A DNA stretch of 7,221 nt from the NCBI GenBank assembly GCA_947631895.1, contig CANRMU010000046.1:1-7221 (forward strand). Direction: 5' to 3'. This document shows positions 5,480-7,221 of this stretch, piece by piece. This DNA is from an uncultured Bacilli bacterium (GTDB lineage Bacteria > Bacillota_I > Bacilli_A > RF39 > UBA660). Both the position numbers and the translations under genes were made by a program. The notes beneath the pieces were generated by a model. The model searched no databases. It had not been told where the DNA came from and was given only the letters and a program-made list of their open reading frames with translations. The stretch's first letter is position 1; each line of letters begins with the position of its first letter.

Positions 5480-5493
5480 TTACTCCCAAAAAC
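5480..5493. repeat. Left terminal inverted repeat of the IS
   Basis: The sequence TTACTCCCAAAAAC matches the reverse complement of 7208-7221 at 12 of 14 positions, the mismatches being positions 5 and 10. Similarity falls off sharply inward. Confidence 0.65.
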
Positions 5494-5513
5494 TACTACA
5501 GTTTTAAAATATG

Positions 5514-5544
5514 TGATAGAATAAGATTAGATACAAAGGGTGAT
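5514..5544 (+). promoter_or_regulatory. Candidate extended -10 promoter and ribosome binding site of the transposase
   Basis: TGATAGAAT (5514-5522) resembles an extended -10, but the -35 region 17 bases upstream (TACTAC, 5494-5499) is a poor match, which suggests weak expression. AAAGGGTGAT (5535-5544) looks like the full anti-16S site AAAGGAGGTGAT with two bases missing, and ends five bases before the ATG. Confidence 0.4.
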
Positions 5545-5549
5545 GGCAA

Positions 5550-7190
5550 ATGTTTAGACTAAATAAAACAGAAGAAATTAATTTATTTGATCCAATACAA
5601 AGTTTAAGTGATTATTCAGTAAAAAAATTAAATAACTCATGGGCAGGTTATTTTAGAGAAAATATTTTTCCAAAAATAAATGAAGAACCATTTTCAGTAT
5701 TATACAGTGATGTTGCTTCAAGACCAAATACGCCAGTAAATATTATGATAAGTTTACTAATCATTAAAGAAATGACTGATTTAAATGATGAAGAATTAAT
5801 GGAATCAATGATGTTTGATTTAAGATTTCAGTATGCTCTTCATACGACATCCATGATAAAACAACCAATATCAAAAAACATGCTAACCAATTTTAGAAAC
5901 AGTTTGCTAAAGCACGAAATAGAAACAGAAGAAGATTTATTAAAAATAGAAATAGAAAGATTATCAAAAGAAATAAGCAAGTGTGTAAAAAGTGATAAAA
6001 CATTGAAAAGAATGGATTCGATGATGATAAATTCATCATGTAAAAAATTAAGTAGAATCAATTTAATTTATAAAGTAAATGTTAATGTAATAGAAAAGAT
6101 AAATGAAATAGAAGAAGGTATCTTAAAAGAAGAATTTAAAAATTATTTAGACCCAAATTTTAAAAAAGAACAAGTATATTCAACAACTAAGGAAACTCAT
6201 CAAGAAGTATTAAAGAAATTATTAGAAGATTCAAAGAAAATATATGAAAGTTATAAAGGAAATGAAAAAATAAAAAATACAGAAGAATTTAAACTATTAG
6301 AAAGGCTAATAAACGAACAGATGGATGATAGCAAAAATGAACCAAGAGAATCAAAACAAATCAGTCCAAAAAGCTTACAAAATCCAAGTGATCCTGATGC
6401 AACATATCGATTTAAGTATAAAAGCAATGTTGGATATGTAGCAAACATTGAAGAAGAGATTAAAGATGGAGCAGTGTTTATAACTGGATATGATGTTCAA
6501 CAGAATGTATATAGTGATCAACAATTTATGCAAGATTATATAGAAAAAAAAGATAATCAAGAAGAAGAGACAATGTTAACAGATGCAGCATATTATTCAG
6601 AAGAATTAGCTGATAAAGCAGCTAAAAAGAATATTACAATAATACCAACTCAAACTATGGGAATAAAGAAAAAAGATACAATCATCAACAAATTTGAAGT
6701 AGATGAAAATAAAAATGAAATAACAAAATGCCCATCAGGTGAAACACCAGTAGAAACAAAATATAATGAAAAGAATCATAAATTATATGCGAAATTTGAT
6801 AAGAAAAAATGTGAAGGATGTCCAATGCATGAAATGTGCCAAAAAGAAAAAATTATTAAGAAAAATGTAAGTAGTGTAACATTTACAAAAGAAAGTTATA
6901 ATAAAGCTAAAATGGAAGAAAAAATGAATACTGAAGAATATAAAAAAATCAGTAACAAGCGAGCTGGAATAGAAGGAACACCATCAACACTACGACGAAA
7001 ATATAATGTTGATAACTTGCCTGTAAGGGGGAAATTACGGGTAAAATTGGCCTTTGGAACTAAAATTATGGCTATGAACGTAAAAAAAGCATACAAATAT
7101 GCTAAAAATGAAGAAAAAAAGTTGGATATTATGACAATTCCAGACTTTTTTCATCAGCTAAAAATATATTATCAAAGTTTTGCAAAATAA
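5550..7190 (+). CDS. IS1182-family DDE transposase, intact
   Basis: This 546-residue enzyme would cut and join the IS ends. Domains in order: an N-terminal DUF772-type region (about 35-125) with the typical stretch about Arg-Pro-x-x-P and FDLRFQYAL; then the RNase H-like DDE domain. Catalytic residues seen are D156 in RMDSMMI, D345 in LTDAAYYS and E475 in RAGIEGTPS, all intact. Between the second Asp and the Glu is a cysteine cluster, C394 and CEGCPMHEMC (421-430), a probable zinc site usual for this family. A charged segment (about 180-280) separates the first Asp from the rest. There is no frameshift or early stop, so the enzyme is probably active. Its codons end in A more often (ATA, GAA, ACA) than those of the ezrA-desulfurase block, where ATT, GAT and GTT dominate, which fits a mobile gene. 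The start has a GGGTGAT site at 5538-5544. Confidence 0.92.
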   Translation: MFRLNKTEEINLFDPIQSLSDYSVKKLNNSWAGYFRENIFPKINEEPFSVLYSDVASRPNTPVNIMISLLIIKEMTDLNDEELMESMMFDLRFQYALHTTSMIKQPISKNMLTNFRNSLLKHEIETEEDLLKIEIERLSKEISKCVKSDKTLKRMDSMMINSSCKKLSRINLIYKVNVNVIEKINEIEEGILKEEFKNYLDPNFKKEQVYSTTKETHQEVLKKLLEDSKKIYESYKGNEKIKNTEEFKLLERLINEQMDDSKNEPRESKQISPKSLQNPSDPDATYRFKYKSNVGYVANIEEEIKDGAVFITGYDVQQNVYSDQQFMQDYIEKKDNQEEETMLTDAAYYSEELADKAAKKNITIIPTQTMGIKKKDTIINKFEVDENKNEITKCPSGETPVETKYNEKNHKLYAKFDKKKCEGCPMHEMCQKEKIIKKNVSSVTFTKESYNKAKMEEKMNTEEYKKISNKRAGIEGTPSTLRRKYNVDNLPVRGKLRVKLAFGTKIMAMNVKKAYKYAKNEEKKLDIMTIPDFFHQLKIYYQSFAK

Positions 7191-7207
7191 TTAAGATTAA
7201 AAATAAT

Positions 7208-7221
7208 GTTTATGGGGGTAA
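7208..7221. repeat. Right terminal inverted repeat of the IS
   Basis: The sequence ends GTTTATGGGGGTAA at the last base of the window and pairs with 5480-5493 at 12 of 14 positions. It starts 17 bases after the transposase stop, a normal position for the IS end. Confidence 0.6.

Larger units (their letters stand above)
5480..7221 (+). mobile_element. IS1182-family insertion sequence, apparently complete
   Basis: The element carries one transposase gene and imperfect terminal inverted repeats. The left end at 5480-5493 begins TTACTCCCAAAAAC; the reverse complement of the right end, 7221-7208, begins TTACCCCCATAAAC; 12 of 14 bases are identical. The span is about 1.74 kb, normal for one-gene IS1182 elements. 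The right repeat reaches the last base of the window, so the outer boundary could extend slightly further, and the right flank and any target duplication cannot be seen. The left end lies 43 bases past the lysR stop and interrupts no visible gene. Confidence 0.78.

Noticed and set aside
5840..7096. Four minus-strand open frames inside the transposase gene (5840-6061, 6251-6448, 6375-6560, 6896-7096)
   Set aside because: All lie opposite an intact transposase, two overlap each other, and their Ile/Leu/Phe/Ser-rich products are typical of antisense readings of Lys/Glu-rich genes.

Overview
The window is AT-rich, uses the standard bacterial code (Trp is TGG; TGA acts as a stop at 2877-2879), and has good AGGAGG-type ribosome binding sites. 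An EzrA C-terminus with its NRYR patch and a NifZ-type cysteine desulfurase just downstream point to a low-GC Firmicute. An uncultured gut Bacilli/RF39-like or clostridial lineage is my best guess, but it is not proven.

Layout. (1) Positions 1-2524, + strand: a tight operon of ezrA (5' end outside the window), a small HAD-type nucleotidase-like gene, and a cysteine desulfurase. In Bacillus the order is ezrA-nifZ-thiI. Here the HAD gene sits between the first two and thiI is not next. (2) Positions 2521-3870, - strand: three small, poorly characterised genes. They encode an Asn-rich small protein with a TTG start, a DUF4282-like membrane protein, and an all-helical protein with a visible internal duplication. 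The first of these converges on the desulfurase, and their stop codons overlap in the tetramer TTAG. (3) Positions 3974-4462, + strand: a short collagen-like protein, divergent from the helical gene. (4) Positions 4540-5436, + strand: a LysR-family regulator with its own extended -10 promoter and an intrinsic terminator. (5) Positions 5480-7221, + strand: an apparently complete IS1182-family insertion sequence. Its DDE transposase is intact, and imperfect 14-bp inverted repeats match between 5480-5493 and the last bases of the window.

How the parts relate. The first block joins division control (EzrA) to sulfur mobilisation (desulfurase for tRNA thiolation or similar) and possibly nucleotide salvage. 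The small - strand genes and the collagen-like gene look like accessory or surface functions of unknown role. The IS lies just past the lysR terminator, so it breaks no visible gene but may separate lysR from whatever once followed it.

I see no CRISPR array, tRNA, rRNA or obvious defence system. The most noteworthy items are the duplicated helical protein, the altered motif II of the HAD protein, the altered loop of the desulfurase, the mappable IS ends, and terminators that repeatedly overlap stop codons.
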